NCBI RefSeq assembly: GCF_003389455.1
Contig: NZ_QUAC01000475.1
Coordinates: 1-34,514, forward strand
Direction of reading: 5' to 3'
DNA length: 34,514 nucleotides
DNA from: Streptomyces inhibens
GTDB lineage: Bacteria > Actinomycetota > Actinomycetes > Streptomycetales > Streptomycetaceae
The notes beneath the pieces are model-generated. The model was not told where the DNA came from. It made no database searches and saw only the letters and a program-made list of their open reading frames with translations. Both the position numbers and the translations under genes were made by a program. Of this stretch, positions 15,884-24,265 are shown piece after piece (the first letter of the stretch is position 1; each line of letters starts with the position of its first letter).

Positions 15884-17536
15884 GTGGCAGACGGCTTTGA
15901 CTTCAGTCCTGGGGCGCAGGTGCCGCTCTCGGGAAGCGCCGGGCAGACGGCGGCGACCCAGGCGCTGGCCTCGGCCGCCTACCGGGACAGCCCGCTCGCC
16001 GATATCTCCAAGGCCGACTCCGATTCCGGCAAGTCCGAGATCAAGAAGCCGAAGCTGTCGCTGTTCGCGCCCAACCTCGGCGAGGCGTTCTCGCGGGCGG
16101 TGCAGGTGCGGATGCTGGGCGGCGGCCGCAAGCCGCTCATCCAGTCCTTCGGGACCGAGCCGCAGACCGTCGTCGAGCACTGTCTGTCCGCCACCCGCGT
16201 CCGTAAGCAGCGGGACATCAAACTGACGCTGCTGATGGTGCTGTTCGGGCTGCTGTTCCTGCCCGGTGTGCTGCTGTGGCTGGGCGTCTTCCAGCTGCGC
16301 AAGATGCTCTCCAAGGACGACGGCAAGAGCCTCTCGCTGCTCGGCGGGGTGCTGCTGACCGTGCTCGGCGGCGTCGCCCTGTTCTTCATGATCAAGCTGC
16401 CGCTGAGCGGCTTCTGGCCGATGTACGCACGCGCCATGATCATCGCCCCGGTGGTCGGCTGGTGGCTGGCCAAGCAGATCTGCGAGAAGACCGCGGTGGC
16501 CATGCGGGAGGCCTGGAAGGGGCTGCTGGAGGGCGGCGGCGTGGCCGCCAAGATCCCCGAGGCGGTGCCGCAGGATCCGAACGAGATCGCCGCAGAGACC
16601 CTCCGGCAGAATCTCGCCAAAGTCTCCGCCGAGCAGCACAGCAATGTCGTCTTCTACGCCGGCCCCAAGGGCATACTCGGCATGGGCACGCGCTGGGGCA
16701 GCTGGCAGCTCGCCGAGGAGCTCAAGCCGGTGCGCGAGGGCACGGAGATCAACCCCTTCCGCAGCTGGGACGTCATCCGCGCGATCCACGACAAGCTGCG
16801 GCTGCTGGAGCGCAGCCCGCTGCACACCGGCGGATTCCCCACGCCCTCGGTCCGCCACTGGATCGTCTCGCCGGTCGGTGAGAAGGCCGCCGCCGTGAGC
16901 CGCCCCGAGGGCACCCATGTGGAGGCCTACCAGATCCGTGGTCACGAGATAGAGCGGATCTGCAACGACCAGCAGTTCGGCAGCGGCAACCGCCACTACC
17001 TCGGCGTCCAGTTCGTGCTGTGGGACGGCCAGCTCGTGATCACCCTGATGATCACCGTCACCGTGCTGCACGAGACGCTGCGCATCGAGGTGACCGGTCA
17101 TGCCCTCGGTCCGGTCAACGGCCTCTTCACGACCAAGCCGGAGCCGAAGACCAAGGACGTCGCCAAGGTCATCAAGTTCTGGGAGACCAAGACCCAGCAT
17201 CTGCCGCTGATCGAACCGCAGGAGGTGGTCCGGCTCGCCGCCCGCGCGCCGCTGACCTGGTTCCCGCCGGTCCTGGATTTCCTCGGCGGCAAGCTGACCC
17301 TCCCCGAGCCGTTCGGTCTGCGGCATGTCTGGGCCGACAAGCCCTGGCGCCACCGCTTCATGGCCGATGACGCACTGCGCGCCGCGACCCCGGTGCTGCG
17401 TACGGTCCACGCCGCCGCGATGAACGTCCTCAAGGAGAACGGCGTGGACACCGAGCGCTTCACCAACCGCTCCCTGATGCTCAGCGGCATGATCCAGGGC
17501 GTGGAGCCGCAGAAGGCGGACGAGTACAACGCATAA
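15884..17536 (+). CDS. Conserved membrane protein of unknown function
   Basis: I do not recognise a family. From the GTG at 15884 the product is about 550 residues. An Ala/Ser-rich N-terminal segment is followed by three strong membrane helices: LTLLMVLFGLLFLPGVLLW, LSLLGGVLLTVLGGVALFF and MYARAMIIAPVVGWWLAKQI. A large, apparently soluble domain with FYAGPKGILGMGTRWGSW and VQFVLWDGQLVITLMITVTV makes up the last two thirds. The start is uncertain: the chosen GTG has a G-rich GGGGGCGG just upstream, while another GTG at 15872 and a TTG at 15746 are in frame. It converges on the beta-propeller gene, which ends 30 bases away. Confidence 0.75.
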   Translation: MADGFDFSPGAQVPLSGSAGQTAATQALASAAYRDSPLADISKADSDSGKSEIKKPKLSLFAPNLGEAFSRAVQVRMLGGGRKPLIQSFGTEPQTVVEHCLSATRVRKQRDIKLTLLMVLFGLLFLPGVLLWLGVFQLRKMLSKDDGKSLSLLGGVLLTVLGGVALFFMIKLPLSGFWPMYARAMIIAPVVGWWLAKQICEKTAVAMREAWKGLLEGGGVAAKIPEAVPQDPNEIAAETLRQNLAKVSAEQHSNVVFYAGPKGILGMGTRWGSWQLAEELKPVREGTEINPFRSWDVIRAIHDKLRLLERSPLHTGGFPTPSVRHWIVSPVGEKAAAVSRPEGTHVEAYQIRGHEIERICNDQQFGSGNRHYLGVQFVLWDGQLVITLMITVTVLHETLRIEVTGHALGPVNGLFTTKPEPKTKDVAKVIKFWETKTQHLPLIEPQEVVRLAARAPLTWFPPVLDFLGGKLTLPEPFGLRHVWADKPWRHRFMADDALRAATPVLRTVHAAAMNVLKENGVDTERFTNRSLMLSGMIQGVEPQKADEYNA

Positions 17537-17566
17537 GGGGCGGCGGGTCCGTACGGTGCGAGGGGG

Positions 17567-18778
17567 CTACCGGAAGATGCCGGTGTGCCCCAGGGAGTAC
17601 CGCCCCGGCTGCGGGTAGACCGCCAGACCGTGCGGGCCCTGGCCGACCGGGATCTTGGCGAGGGTCTTGCCGGTACGGGTGTCCAGCGCATAGACCTCGG
17701 AGTTGTAACGCCCCGACAGCCACAAGACCTTGCCGTCGGTGGACAGACCGCCCATGTCGGGGCTGCCGCCGCCGCGGATATGCCATTTGTCGACGAGTTC
17801 GCCGGTCCTGAAGTCGAGCAGGGAGATGGAGCCCTCGCCGCGGTTGGAGATGTACATGTGCTTCGAGTCGCGGCTGACGTAGAGGCCGTGGGCGCCCTTG
17901 CCGGTCGCCATGAGCTTCGGCTGGTCGAACTTGTCGCCGTTGAGGACCCAGATGCCGTCGGCCATCATGTCGGCGATGTACCAGGTCCTGCCGTCCGGGG
18001 AGATCTTCACGTCCTGCGGCATCGCCCCGTCGAACGGCAGCTTCTCCTGGCCGATGACCTTCATCTTCTCGGTGTCGACCTTCAGCAGCTCGCCCGAGAA
18101 CTCGCAGGAGACGATGAAGTACCTTCCGTCCGGCGAGAAGTCGGCGTGGTTGACGCCCGCGCAGCCGACCGGGAGGGTCTTGCGGATCTCCATGGTGTGC
18201 GGGTCGCGGAAGACCAGCTGCCGGTCCATCGAGGCCATCACGACCGCGTACTTCCCGTTGGGCGTGAAGTAGAGGTTGTACGGGTCGTGGACCTTGACCG
18301 GCTTGCCGGCCTTGCCGGTGGCGGGGTCGATCGGGGTGAGGTCATGGCCCCGGTTGTTGTTGACCCAGAGCGTCTTGAGGTCCCAGGACGGCACGACATG
18401 CTGCGGCTGTACGCCCACCGGGATGGTCTCGATGACCTTGTATGTCTTCGGGTCGATGACGCTGACCGTGTCGGAACCGGTGTTGGGGACATAGATCCGC
18501 GAGGGGAAGCCCTTGACCTGCGGCACAAGCTTGCCCGGCCGGTCCGCCGCGTAGAGGTCGTGCTCGTCGATCAGCGGCGGCATCCCGGGCAGGCCCTGTT
18601 TGGCACCGTTGACCGGCGCGCGTTCGACCGGATGCGGGCTCCGCGCGGCGGGCTTGGTCTCGTCACCGCCACCGCAGCCCGCCGCCACCAGCACGCAGGC
18701 CACGGCGAGCAGCGCGGCCCGGTGGCGGGCGCGCAGGCTCTTACGGTCATCGGTACGGTTCCGGTTCCGGTCAGCCAT
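17567..18778 (-). CDS. YVTN-type beta-propeller lipoprotein
   Basis: The 403-residue protein has a basic N-terminus and hydrophobic stretch ending VLVAAGC; C35 is the probable lipidated cysteine, with a slightly weak lipobox (VAAGC). The rest is a seven-bladed-propeller-like repeat region with YVTN blades such as SDTVSVIDPKTYKVIETIPV, ISNRGEGSISLLDFRTGELV and SEVYALDTRTGKTLAKIPVG. Such proteins are usually extracellular scaffolds or binding proteins; no enzymatic motif is visible. The ATG at 18778 shares one base with the stop of the upstream deacetylase gene (TGATG), so the two are made together and both appear to be anchored outside the membrane. Confidence 0.85.
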   Translation of the reverse strand: MADRNRNRTDDRKSLRARHRAALLAVACVLVAAGCGGGDETKPAARSPHPVERAPVNGAKQGLPGMPPLIDEHDLYAADRPGKLVPQVKGFPSRIYVPNTGSDTVSVIDPKTYKVIETIPVGVQPQHVVPSWDLKTLWVNNNRGHDLTPIDPATGKAGKPVKVHDPYNLYFTPNGKYAVVMASMDRQLVFRDPHTMEIRKTLPVGCAGVNHADFSPDGRYFIVSCEFSGELLKVDTEKMKVIGQEKLPFDGAMPQDVKISPDGRTWYIADMMADGIWVLNGDKFDQPKLMATGKGAHGLYVSRDSKHMYISNRGEGSISLLDFRTGELVDKWHIRGGGSPDMGGLSTDGKVLWLSGRYNSEVYALDTRTGKTLAKIPVGQGPHGLAVYPQPGRYSLGHTGIFR

Positions 18779-19575
18779 CAGGTCACTAGCTCCGTTGTCG
18801 TCACCGCGCGCAGACCGCGCCGGCGGAGGCCGTCGAGGATCGGGGGCAGCGCGGCCACCGTGCCGGCGTGCCCGAGATGGAGGCTCACGACCGAGCCCGG
18901 CCGGGCCGACTCCAGGACCGTGCGCTGGACGGCCGGGGCACCGGGGTCGTTCGCGTCGAGGGAGTCCACGTCGTAGGACAGGACATGCGGATAGCCGGCC
19001 CGACGGGCCAGCCCGGTCACCAGGTCCGTGGCCCGCCGGGTCTGCGAGGGGCGGAACCAGCTGCCGATGCTGCCGGTGAGGGCGCGCAGCCGGTCGGCGC
19101 ACCGGCTGATCTCGGCGTATGCCTCGGCGGCCGGCAGGGCGCAGATATTGCGGTGGTGCATGGTGTGATTGCCCAGCTCATGGCCGCCGTCGAGGATCCG
19201 GCGGGCCATCGCGGGCTGCTCGTCGAGCCAGTCGCCGACGGCGAGGACGGTGACCTTGGCGCCCGCCCGCTCGGCCTCGCCCAGCAGGGCGGTCGCCAGC
19301 TTGGGGTCGCCGCGGCCGTGGAAGGTCAGTGCGACCGCGTGGCCTCCCCGTGGCCCGTGTTCGATCTGAACCGGCAGGCCGGGAGCCCGGGTGGGCGGCC
19401 GGGCGGCGTGCGCCGGGGCGGGCGAGGCCTGGCCCGCCCCGGAGGGACTCGGTTCGCGTCCTACGGTGCCGGAGTCCTCGTCCCGGTGGGGGTCGCAGCC
19501 CGCCACGAGCGCTCCGGCGGCCGCGGCCGAGGCGGCCGCGCGCAGCACGGAACGACGATCCAGTGAAGTCACCAC
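18778..19575 (-). CDS. Tat-exported lipoprotein, polysaccharide deacetylase-like
   Basis: The 265-residue protein starts with DRRSVLRAAASAA, a twin-arginine signal, and then LVAGC with the lipid-accepting C27. A Pro/Ser/Ala linker leads to a NodB-like domain. The metal-binding H-T-x-x-H (H137, H141) in GNHTMHH is present, and SWFRPSQT and YDVDSLDAND stand where motifs 3 and 4 are expected. The usual motif 1, TFDDG, is replaced by TFHGRGD (84-90), so the catalytic Asp is missing from its normal place; substrate and activity are uncertain. The GTG at 19575 is followed by another GTG at 19572. A perfect 14-bp palindrome lies 17 bases upstream. Confidence 0.82.
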   Translation of the reverse strand: MVTSLDRRSVLRAAASAAAAGALVAGCDPHRDEDSGTVGREPSPSGAGQASPAPAHAARPPTRAPGLPVQIEHGPRGGHAVALTFHGRGDPKLATALLGEAERAGAKVTVLAVGDWLDEQPAMARRILDGGHELGNHTMHHRNICALPAAEAYAEISRCADRLRALTGSIGSWFRPSQTRRATDLVTGLARRAGYPHVLSYDVDSLDANDPGAPAVQRTVLESARPGSVVSLHLGHAGTVAALPPILDGLRRRGLRAVTTTELVT

Positions 19576-19591
19576 CCCATTAGAGAGGCAA

Positions 19592-19605
19592 CTAATCCGG
19601 ATTAG
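19592..19605 (-). promoter_or_regulatory. 14-bp palindrome, candidate operator
   Basis: CTAATCCGGATTAG is a perfect palindrome and markedly AT-rich for this genome. It lies 17 bases upstream of the deacetylase-like start, where a repressor would block the promoter. No regulator gene adjoins it and I do not recognise the site. Confidence 0.55.
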
Positions 19606-19673
19606 GGCGATCTATCCGATTCGTACGAGTGCGTGTCGCCTCGGCCACCGCCCCGGACGACGGCCGGCAGCTC

Positions 19674-20219
19674 CTACGCAGGCCAGGCTGCGGCCAGCAT
19701 CTTCCGTGTGTCGGCGAGGAGTTGGGGCAGCACCTTGGTGTGCCCGACCACCGGCATGAAGTTGGTGTCGCCGCCCCAGCGGGGGACGACATGCTGGTGG
19801 AGATGGGCCGCGATCCCGGCACCGGCGACGGTGCCCTGATTCATCCCGATGTTGAAGCCGTGCGCCCCGGACGCGGTGCGCAGCGCGGTCATCGACCGCT
19901 TGGTGAATTCCGCCAGCTCCGTGGTCTCCGAACCGTCCAGCTCGGTGTAGTCGGCGACATGGCGGAACGGGACGATCATGAGATGGCCGCCGTTGTACGG
20001 GTACAGGTTCAGCACCGCGTAGACCTTCTCACCGCGCGCGATCACGAGGCCGTCCTCGTCCGACTTCGCGGGGATCGTGCAGAACGGACAGCCGTCGTCG
20101 GCCCCCGGGCCGGTCGGCTTGTTCTCCCCCTGGATGTAGGCCATCCGGTGGGGCGTCCACAGGCGCTGGAAGGCGTCCTGCGTCCCGACTCCGATCTGCT
20201 GCTCCGGCTCGCTTGTCAT
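19674..20219 (-). CDS. HIT-family nucleotide hydrolase/phosphorylase
   Basis: The 181-residue protein has the histidine triad H139-L-H141-Q-H143 in AAHLHQHVV, with NLYPYNGGHLMIVPFRHV earlier, and a CPFC pair at 44-47. Family members act on dinucleoside polyphosphates or nucleotide esters. The gene matches M. tuberculosis Rv2613c, described as an Ap4A phosphorylase, in sequence type and in lying near thrS and pgsA. The ATG at 20219 gives MTSEPEQQ; one four codons upstream at 20231 is possible, and neither has a good Shine-Dalgarno. Here it is separated from thrS by the potassium channel gene and from pgsA by about 6.5 kb. Confidence 0.9.
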   Translation of the reverse strand: MTSEPEQQIGVGTQDAFQRLWTPHRMAYIQGENKPTGPGADDGCPFCTIPAKSDEDGLVIARGEKVYAVLNLYPYNGGHLMIVPFRHVADYTELDGSETTELAEFTKRSMTALRTASGAHGFNIGMNQGTVAGAGIAAHLHQHVVPRWGGDTNFMPVVGHTKVLPQLLADTRKMLAAAWPA

Positions 20220-20298
20220 ACGGGCCAGCATATGGCTTCGTCCATTGACAGCGTGTCGCTGGGGCGCCTCCCCCGGGCCGCTCCGCGATGCTGGGCCG

Positions 20299-20940
20299 GT
20301 GGACAGGCAACAGCGGCTGTGGACGTGGGAGCAAACTGCCGAGCCCTACCTTTTCGCCGCCTCACTGCTCTTCCTGACCTCCTACACGGTCCGGGTACTC
20401 GTCCCCGGCCTCTCCCCCGGCTGGAGCACCTTCTGGGAGATCGTCACCGCCGTGACCTGGGGTGCCTTCATCCTTGAATATCTGGCCCGGTTGCTGCTCA
20501 GCGATGACCGGCGGCACTTCGTGCGCACCCGCTGGCTGGACCTGATCGTGACCGTGCTGCCCCTGCTGCGACCGCTGCGGATCGTCGATCTGCACGAGCG
20601 GATGCAGCGGCGCAGGGATCATCCGCGGCTCGCCCTGGAGGCACGCGTGATGGCGTACGCCGGACTGACCTCGCTGCTGCTGGGCTTCGCCGCCAGCCTG
20701 GCCGTCTACCACGACGAGCGCGGCGCCCCGCACGCCGACATCCGCACCTTCGGCGACGCGGTGTGGTGGGCCGCCTCGACCCTGACGACGACCGGATACG
20801 GCGACGCCACACCGGTCACCGGACGCGGCCGGGTGACCGGTGTGGGCCTGATGTTCCTCGGGGTCGGCCTGGTCGGAGCGGTGGTGGGCTCCTTCTCCTC
20901 CTGGCTGATGCGGCGCTTCCGGCAGGAGGGCGAGGCATGA
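20299..20940 (+). CDS. Potassium channel family protein
   Basis: The roughly 213-residue protein has a potassium selectivity filter, TLTTTGYGDATP (161-172), between two C-terminal helices (about 118-136 and 181-203). N-terminal hydrophobic segments at about 17-35, 45-67 and 79-97 resemble the S1-S4 region of voltage-gated channels, the last with only a few spaced Arg residues (LLRPLRIVDLHERMQRRR). No cytoplasmic RCK domain follows. The GTG at 20299 is a guess based on the protein N-terminus; there is no clear ribosome binding site and an in-frame ATG exists 18 codons upstream at 20245. It is divergent from the HIT gene and convergent with thrS. Confidence 0.83.
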   Translation: MDRQQRLWTWEQTAEPYLFAASLLFLTSYTVRVLVPGLSPGWSTFWEIVTAVTWGAFILEYLARLLLSDDRRHFVRTRWLDLIVTVLPLLRPLRIVDLHERMQRRRDHPRLALEARVMAYAGLTSLLLGFAASLAVYHDERGAPHADIRTFGDAVWWAASTLTTTGYGDATPVTGRGRVTGVGLMFLGVGLVGAVVGSFSSWLMRRFRQEGEA

Positions 20941-20977
20941 CAGGGCCCCGGGGAGCCGATCGCTCTCCGGGGCCCTG
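20941..20977. terminator. Bidirectional terminator between channel gene and thrS
   Basis: CAGGGCCCCGG (20941-20951) and CCGGGGCCCTG (20967-20977) form an 11-bp perfect stem starting immediately after the channel stop codon and 18 bases beyond the thrS stop on the other strand. It can serve both convergent genes. Confidence 0.85.
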
Positions 20978-20994
20978 CGGTCACGCTCCGGGCG

Positions 20995-22974
20995 TCAGAC
21001 CTGGACGCGACGCTCGACGACGTCCAGGATCTCGGCGATCGCCTCGTCGCGCGGGATGCCGTTCTTCTGCGAACCGTCGCGGTAGCGGAAGGACACCGCA
21101 CCGTGGGCGACATCCTCGTCACCGGCGATGATCATGAACGGGACCTTGGACTTCTGAGCATTGCGGATCTTCTTCTGCATCCGGTCCGCGGAGGAGTCGA
21201 CCTCGATGCGCAGACCCTTCTTACGGGCCTCGGCGGCGAACTCCTCCAGGTACGGGACGTGCGCGTCACCGATCGGAATACCGGTCGCCTGCACCGGCGC
21301 CAGCCACGCCGGGAAGGCACCCGCGTAGTGCTCCAGCAGCACCGCGAAGAACCGCTCGATCGAACCGAACAGCGCGCGGTGGATCATGACCGGCTGCTGC
21401 TTCGAGCCATCCGCTGCGGTGTACTCAAGACCGAAGCGCTTGGGCTGCTGGAAGTCCACCTGCACGGTCGACATCTGCCAGGACCGGCCGATGGCGTCCT
21501 TCGCCTGCACGGAGATCTTCGGCCCGTAGTACGCGGCGCCGCCCGGGTCCGGGACCAGCGGCAGGCCCTGCTTCTCGGCCGCCTGGCGCAGCGCCTCGGT
21601 GGCCTCCTCCCACTCCGCGTCCTCACCGATGAACTTGTCGGATTCGTCGCGGGTGGACAGCTCCAGCTCGAAGTCGTGCAGGCCGTAGTCGCGCAGCAGA
21701 TCGAGGACGAAGGTGAGCAGCGAGTCCAGCTCGTCCGCCATCTGCTCCTTGGTGCAGTAGATGTGCGAGTCGTCCTGGGTGAAGCCGCGGGCCCGGGTCA
21801 GACCGTGCACCACACCGGACTTCTCGAAGCGGTAGACCGTGCCGAACTCGAACAGCCGCAGCGGCAGTTCGCGGTACGACCGGCCGCGCGCCTTGAAGAT
21901 CAGGTTGTGCATGGGGCAGTTCATGGCCTTGAGGCGGTAGCTCTGCCCGTCGAACTCCAGGGGCGGGAACATCGCGTCGGCGTAGTTCGGCAGATGCCCC
22001 GAGGTCTCGAAGAGCTTCTCCTTCGAGATGTGCGGGGTGTTGACGAACTCGTAGTCCGACTCCTCGTGCCGCTTGCGGGAGTAGTCCTCCATCACCCGGC
22101 GGACGACGCCGCCCTTGGGGTGGAAGACCGCGAGACCCGAGCCCAGCTCCTCCGGGATGGAGAACAGGTCGAGCTCGGCGCCCAGCTTGCGGTGGTCGCG
22201 CTTCTCCGCCTCGGCCAGGAAGTCCAGGTACGCCTTGAGCTCGTCCTTGGTCGGCCAGGCGGTGCCGTAGATCCGCTGGAGCTGCGGGTTCTTCTCGCTG
22301 CCGCGCCAGTACGCGGCGGCCGAGCGCATCAGCTTGAACGCCGGGATGGCGCGGGTGCTGGGCAGGTGCGGACCGCGGCACAGGTCCTTCCAGCACAGCT
22401 CGCCGGTCTTGGCATCAAGGTTGTCGTAGATGCTCAGCTGGCCGGCGCCGACCTCGGCGGAGGCGCCCTCGGCGGCGTCCGCGGCGGAGCCCTTGAGCCC
22501 GATCAGCTCCAGCTTGTACGGCTCGTCCGCCAGCTCCTCGCGTGCGGCGTCATCGCTGACCGCACGGCGCGCGAACTTCTGCCCGCGCTTCTGGATCTCC
22601 TGCATCTTCTTCTCGATGCGCTTGAGATCGTCCGGGTGGAAGGGGGTCTCGACGTCGAAGTCGTAGTAGAAGCCGTCCTTGATGGGCGGGCCGATGCCGA
22701 GCTTCGCCTCCGGGAACAGCTCCTGCACGGCCTGTGCCATCACATGCGCGGTGGAGTGCCGCAGGATGTTCAGGCCGTCCTCGGAAGTGATCTCGACAGG
22801 CTCGACCGCATCGCCGTCGGCGAGCTCGTACGCCAGGTCCTTCAGCTCCCCGGCCACCCGTGCGGCGACGACGCTGCGCTCGCCCTGGAAGAGGTCGGCG
22901 GCCGTAGTGCCCGTGGTCACCACGCGTTCTTCCCGCTCGGAATCGCGTTGGACGGTCACACGGACGTCTGACAC
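20995..22974 (-). CDS. thrS: Threonyl-tRNA synthetase
   Basis: The 659-residue class II synthetase charges tRNA-Thr. The TGS domain spans about 1-63; the editing domain begins near LRHSTAHVMAQA with H73 and H77. The catalytic core has motif 2 FRFEKSG-like YRFEKSGVVHGLTRARGFTQ, zinc ligand C-containing KAMNCPMH, and motif 3-like MIHRALFGSIERF. The C-terminal anticodon-binding domain ends the protein. The GTG at 22974 is preferred to the ATG at 22992 because CAGGAGAG lies five bases before the GTG and because the family N-terminus is SDVRV. No T-box-like leader is evident in the short upstream gap. Confidence 0.96.
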   Translation of the reverse strand: MSDVRVTVQRDSEREERVVTTGTTAADLFQGERSVVAARVAGELKDLAYELADGDAVEPVEITSEDGLNILRHSTAHVMAQAVQELFPEAKLGIGPPIKDGFYYDFDVETPFHPDDLKRIEKKMQEIQKRGQKFARRAVSDDAAREELADEPYKLELIGLKGSAADAAEGASAEVGAGQLSIYDNLDAKTGELCWKDLCRGPHLPSTRAIPAFKLMRSAAAYWRGSEKNPQLQRIYGTAWPTKDELKAYLDFLAEAEKRDHRKLGAELDLFSIPEELGSGLAVFHPKGGVVRRVMEDYSRKRHEESDYEFVNTPHISKEKLFETSGHLPNYADAMFPPLEFDGQSYRLKAMNCPMHNLIFKARGRSYRELPLRLFEFGTVYRFEKSGVVHGLTRARGFTQDDSHIYCTKEQMADELDSLLTFVLDLLRDYGLHDFELELSTRDESDKFIGEDAEWEEATEALRQAAEKQGLPLVPDPGGAAYYGPKISVQAKDAIGRSWQMSTVQVDFQQPKRFGLEYTAADGSKQQPVMIHRALFGSIERFFAVLLEHYAGAFPAWLAPVQATGIPIGDAHVPYLEEFAAEARKKGLRIEVDSSADRMQKKIRNAQKSKVPFMIIAGDEDVAHGAVSFRYRDGSQKNGIPRDEAIAEILDVVERRVQV

Positions 22975-23086
22975 CGGTCTCTCCTGACTCATGTCTCTTC
23001 ACGTCAGCGATTGCTGCGCAGCCGAATCGTACCGAGCCACCGGACCCGACCGCGAAACGGTTTCACCACCCCCGGCCCGAAAGCCC

Positions 23087-24265
23087 TCATTCCTCCGCGC
23101 CGCACGCCTCCTCGAAGAAGTCGAGATTCTCCTGCAGAGACTTCAGCAGACGGTCCCGCTCCGCCTCGTCGACCTGTACGGGGGTGACATCGCGGCCGCC
23201 GGTGATCCGGCGGAATCCGCCCCGGCTCTCCAGCCGCCCGCTGACCCGGATCGGCAGTCCCACCAGGTGGGCGTGCCCGGCGATCCGGTAGTCCTCCTCC
23301 CCCAGCGCGACCCGCACCTGCACCACATCGGCCCCGGTGATCACCCGCAGCCGCACCGTGCCGGGGCCGCCCGGCCGCTCCCTGCGCAGCCGTACCACCG
23401 CGCCGGTCACCCGGACCGGCAGCGACGGCTCATCGCGTACATAGCGCCGGGCGGCCTGCTCCAGCGCGGGCAGATCGCCGGGCGAGAACTCCACCGGTTC
23501 GGGGCGGGCCGGGCAGCCGGCCGGGGCGCCGGCCGCCGGTGACCACTCGACCGCGATCCGCACCCCTTCCGCGTCCCGCACCAGCGCGATCAGCGCCTGC
23601 GCCAGCTCGTGGCAGACCCCCAGCTCGACGGCCGCGTCGAAGGCCTCCATACCGCCGGTGGCCCGCTGGTAGTCGGTGGCGTCACGGGCCGCGTGCAGCG
23701 CCCGCTGGAGCCCGGCGACCGCCCCGCGCCCGCCGCGCACCGGGACGAACGCGGTCAGCCGGCGGCCGGCCTCCGCCGGTCCGACCAGCACCTCGCCCAT
23801 GAACCCCTCGGCCTGCCGTTTGTGCCGGGCGCCGTAGTAGCCGGCCCGGCCGTACGTCCCCAGGGCGCCGGCGATCAGCATCGAGCGTGCCGCGCCGCGC
23901 AGCTGCTCCTGCGCCACCCAGTGCGCGGCCCCCGACCCGCCGTCGGGGATCTCGCGCTCCCAGCACACCTCGTCGCTGGGCACCGCCAGCCCCACCAGCA
24001 CCTCGCGGGCGGAGGGCGCGGCGCTCTGCGCCAGCGCCACCAGCGCCTCCGTGAGCAGCTCCGCACTGTCGGGGAAGCGGCGGTCGTGCGGCACCAGCAG
24101 GCTGGTTGCGCCCATCCCGCCGGGCGGCGTCCACCGGGCGTAGTGACCGGCGGCGCCGCCCCGGCGCCGCCAGCCGTGCCGGGCCAGCAGCGCGCTGAGC
24201 ACCGCCGGTTCGATCTGCGCGGGATCCAGGAGCCGCGCGTCATATTCGTCGGTCGGCCGGTACAT
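23087..24265 (-). CDS. Protein of unknown function partnered with DUF4365 gene
   Basis: The 392-residue protein is not one I recognise. The N-terminal part (about 1-260) is mixed alpha/beta with Trp-rich and Gly-rich segments (LARHGWRRRGGAAGHYARW; YYGARHKRQAEGFMGEVLV). Residues about 285-365 look beta-rich, with PVRVTGAVVRLRRE, VVQVRVALGEEDYRIAG and GLPIRVSGRLESRGG, a pattern that could be an OB-type fold. No catalytic motif is clear. The ATG at 24265 shares one base with the upstream DUF4365 stop (TGATG) and has GGGAGGGAG upstream, so the two products are made in a fixed ratio and may form a complex. Confidence 0.8.
   Translation of the reverse strand: MYRPTDEYDARLLDPAQIEPAVLSALLARHGWRRRGGAAGHYARWTPPGGMGATSLLVPHDRRFPDSAELLTEALVALAQSAAPSAREVLVGLAVPSDEVCWEREIPDGGSGAAHWVAQEQLRGAARSMLIAGALGTYGRAGYYGARHKRQAEGFMGEVLVGPAEAGRRLTAFVPVRGGRGAVAGLQRALHAARDATDYQRATGGMEAFDAAVELGVCHELAQALIALVRDAEGVRIAVEWSPAAGAPAGCPARPEPVEFSPGDLPALEQAARRYVRDEPSLPVRVTGAVVRLRRERPGGPGTVRLRVITGADVVQVRVALGEEDYRIAGHAHLVGLPIRVSGRLESRGGFRRITGGRDVTPVQVDEAERDRLLKSLQENLDFFEEACGAEE

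Noticed and set aside
22975..23086. T-box or attenuator leader before thrS
   Set aside because: The gap is only about 110 bases and shows no specifier stem or T-box sequence.
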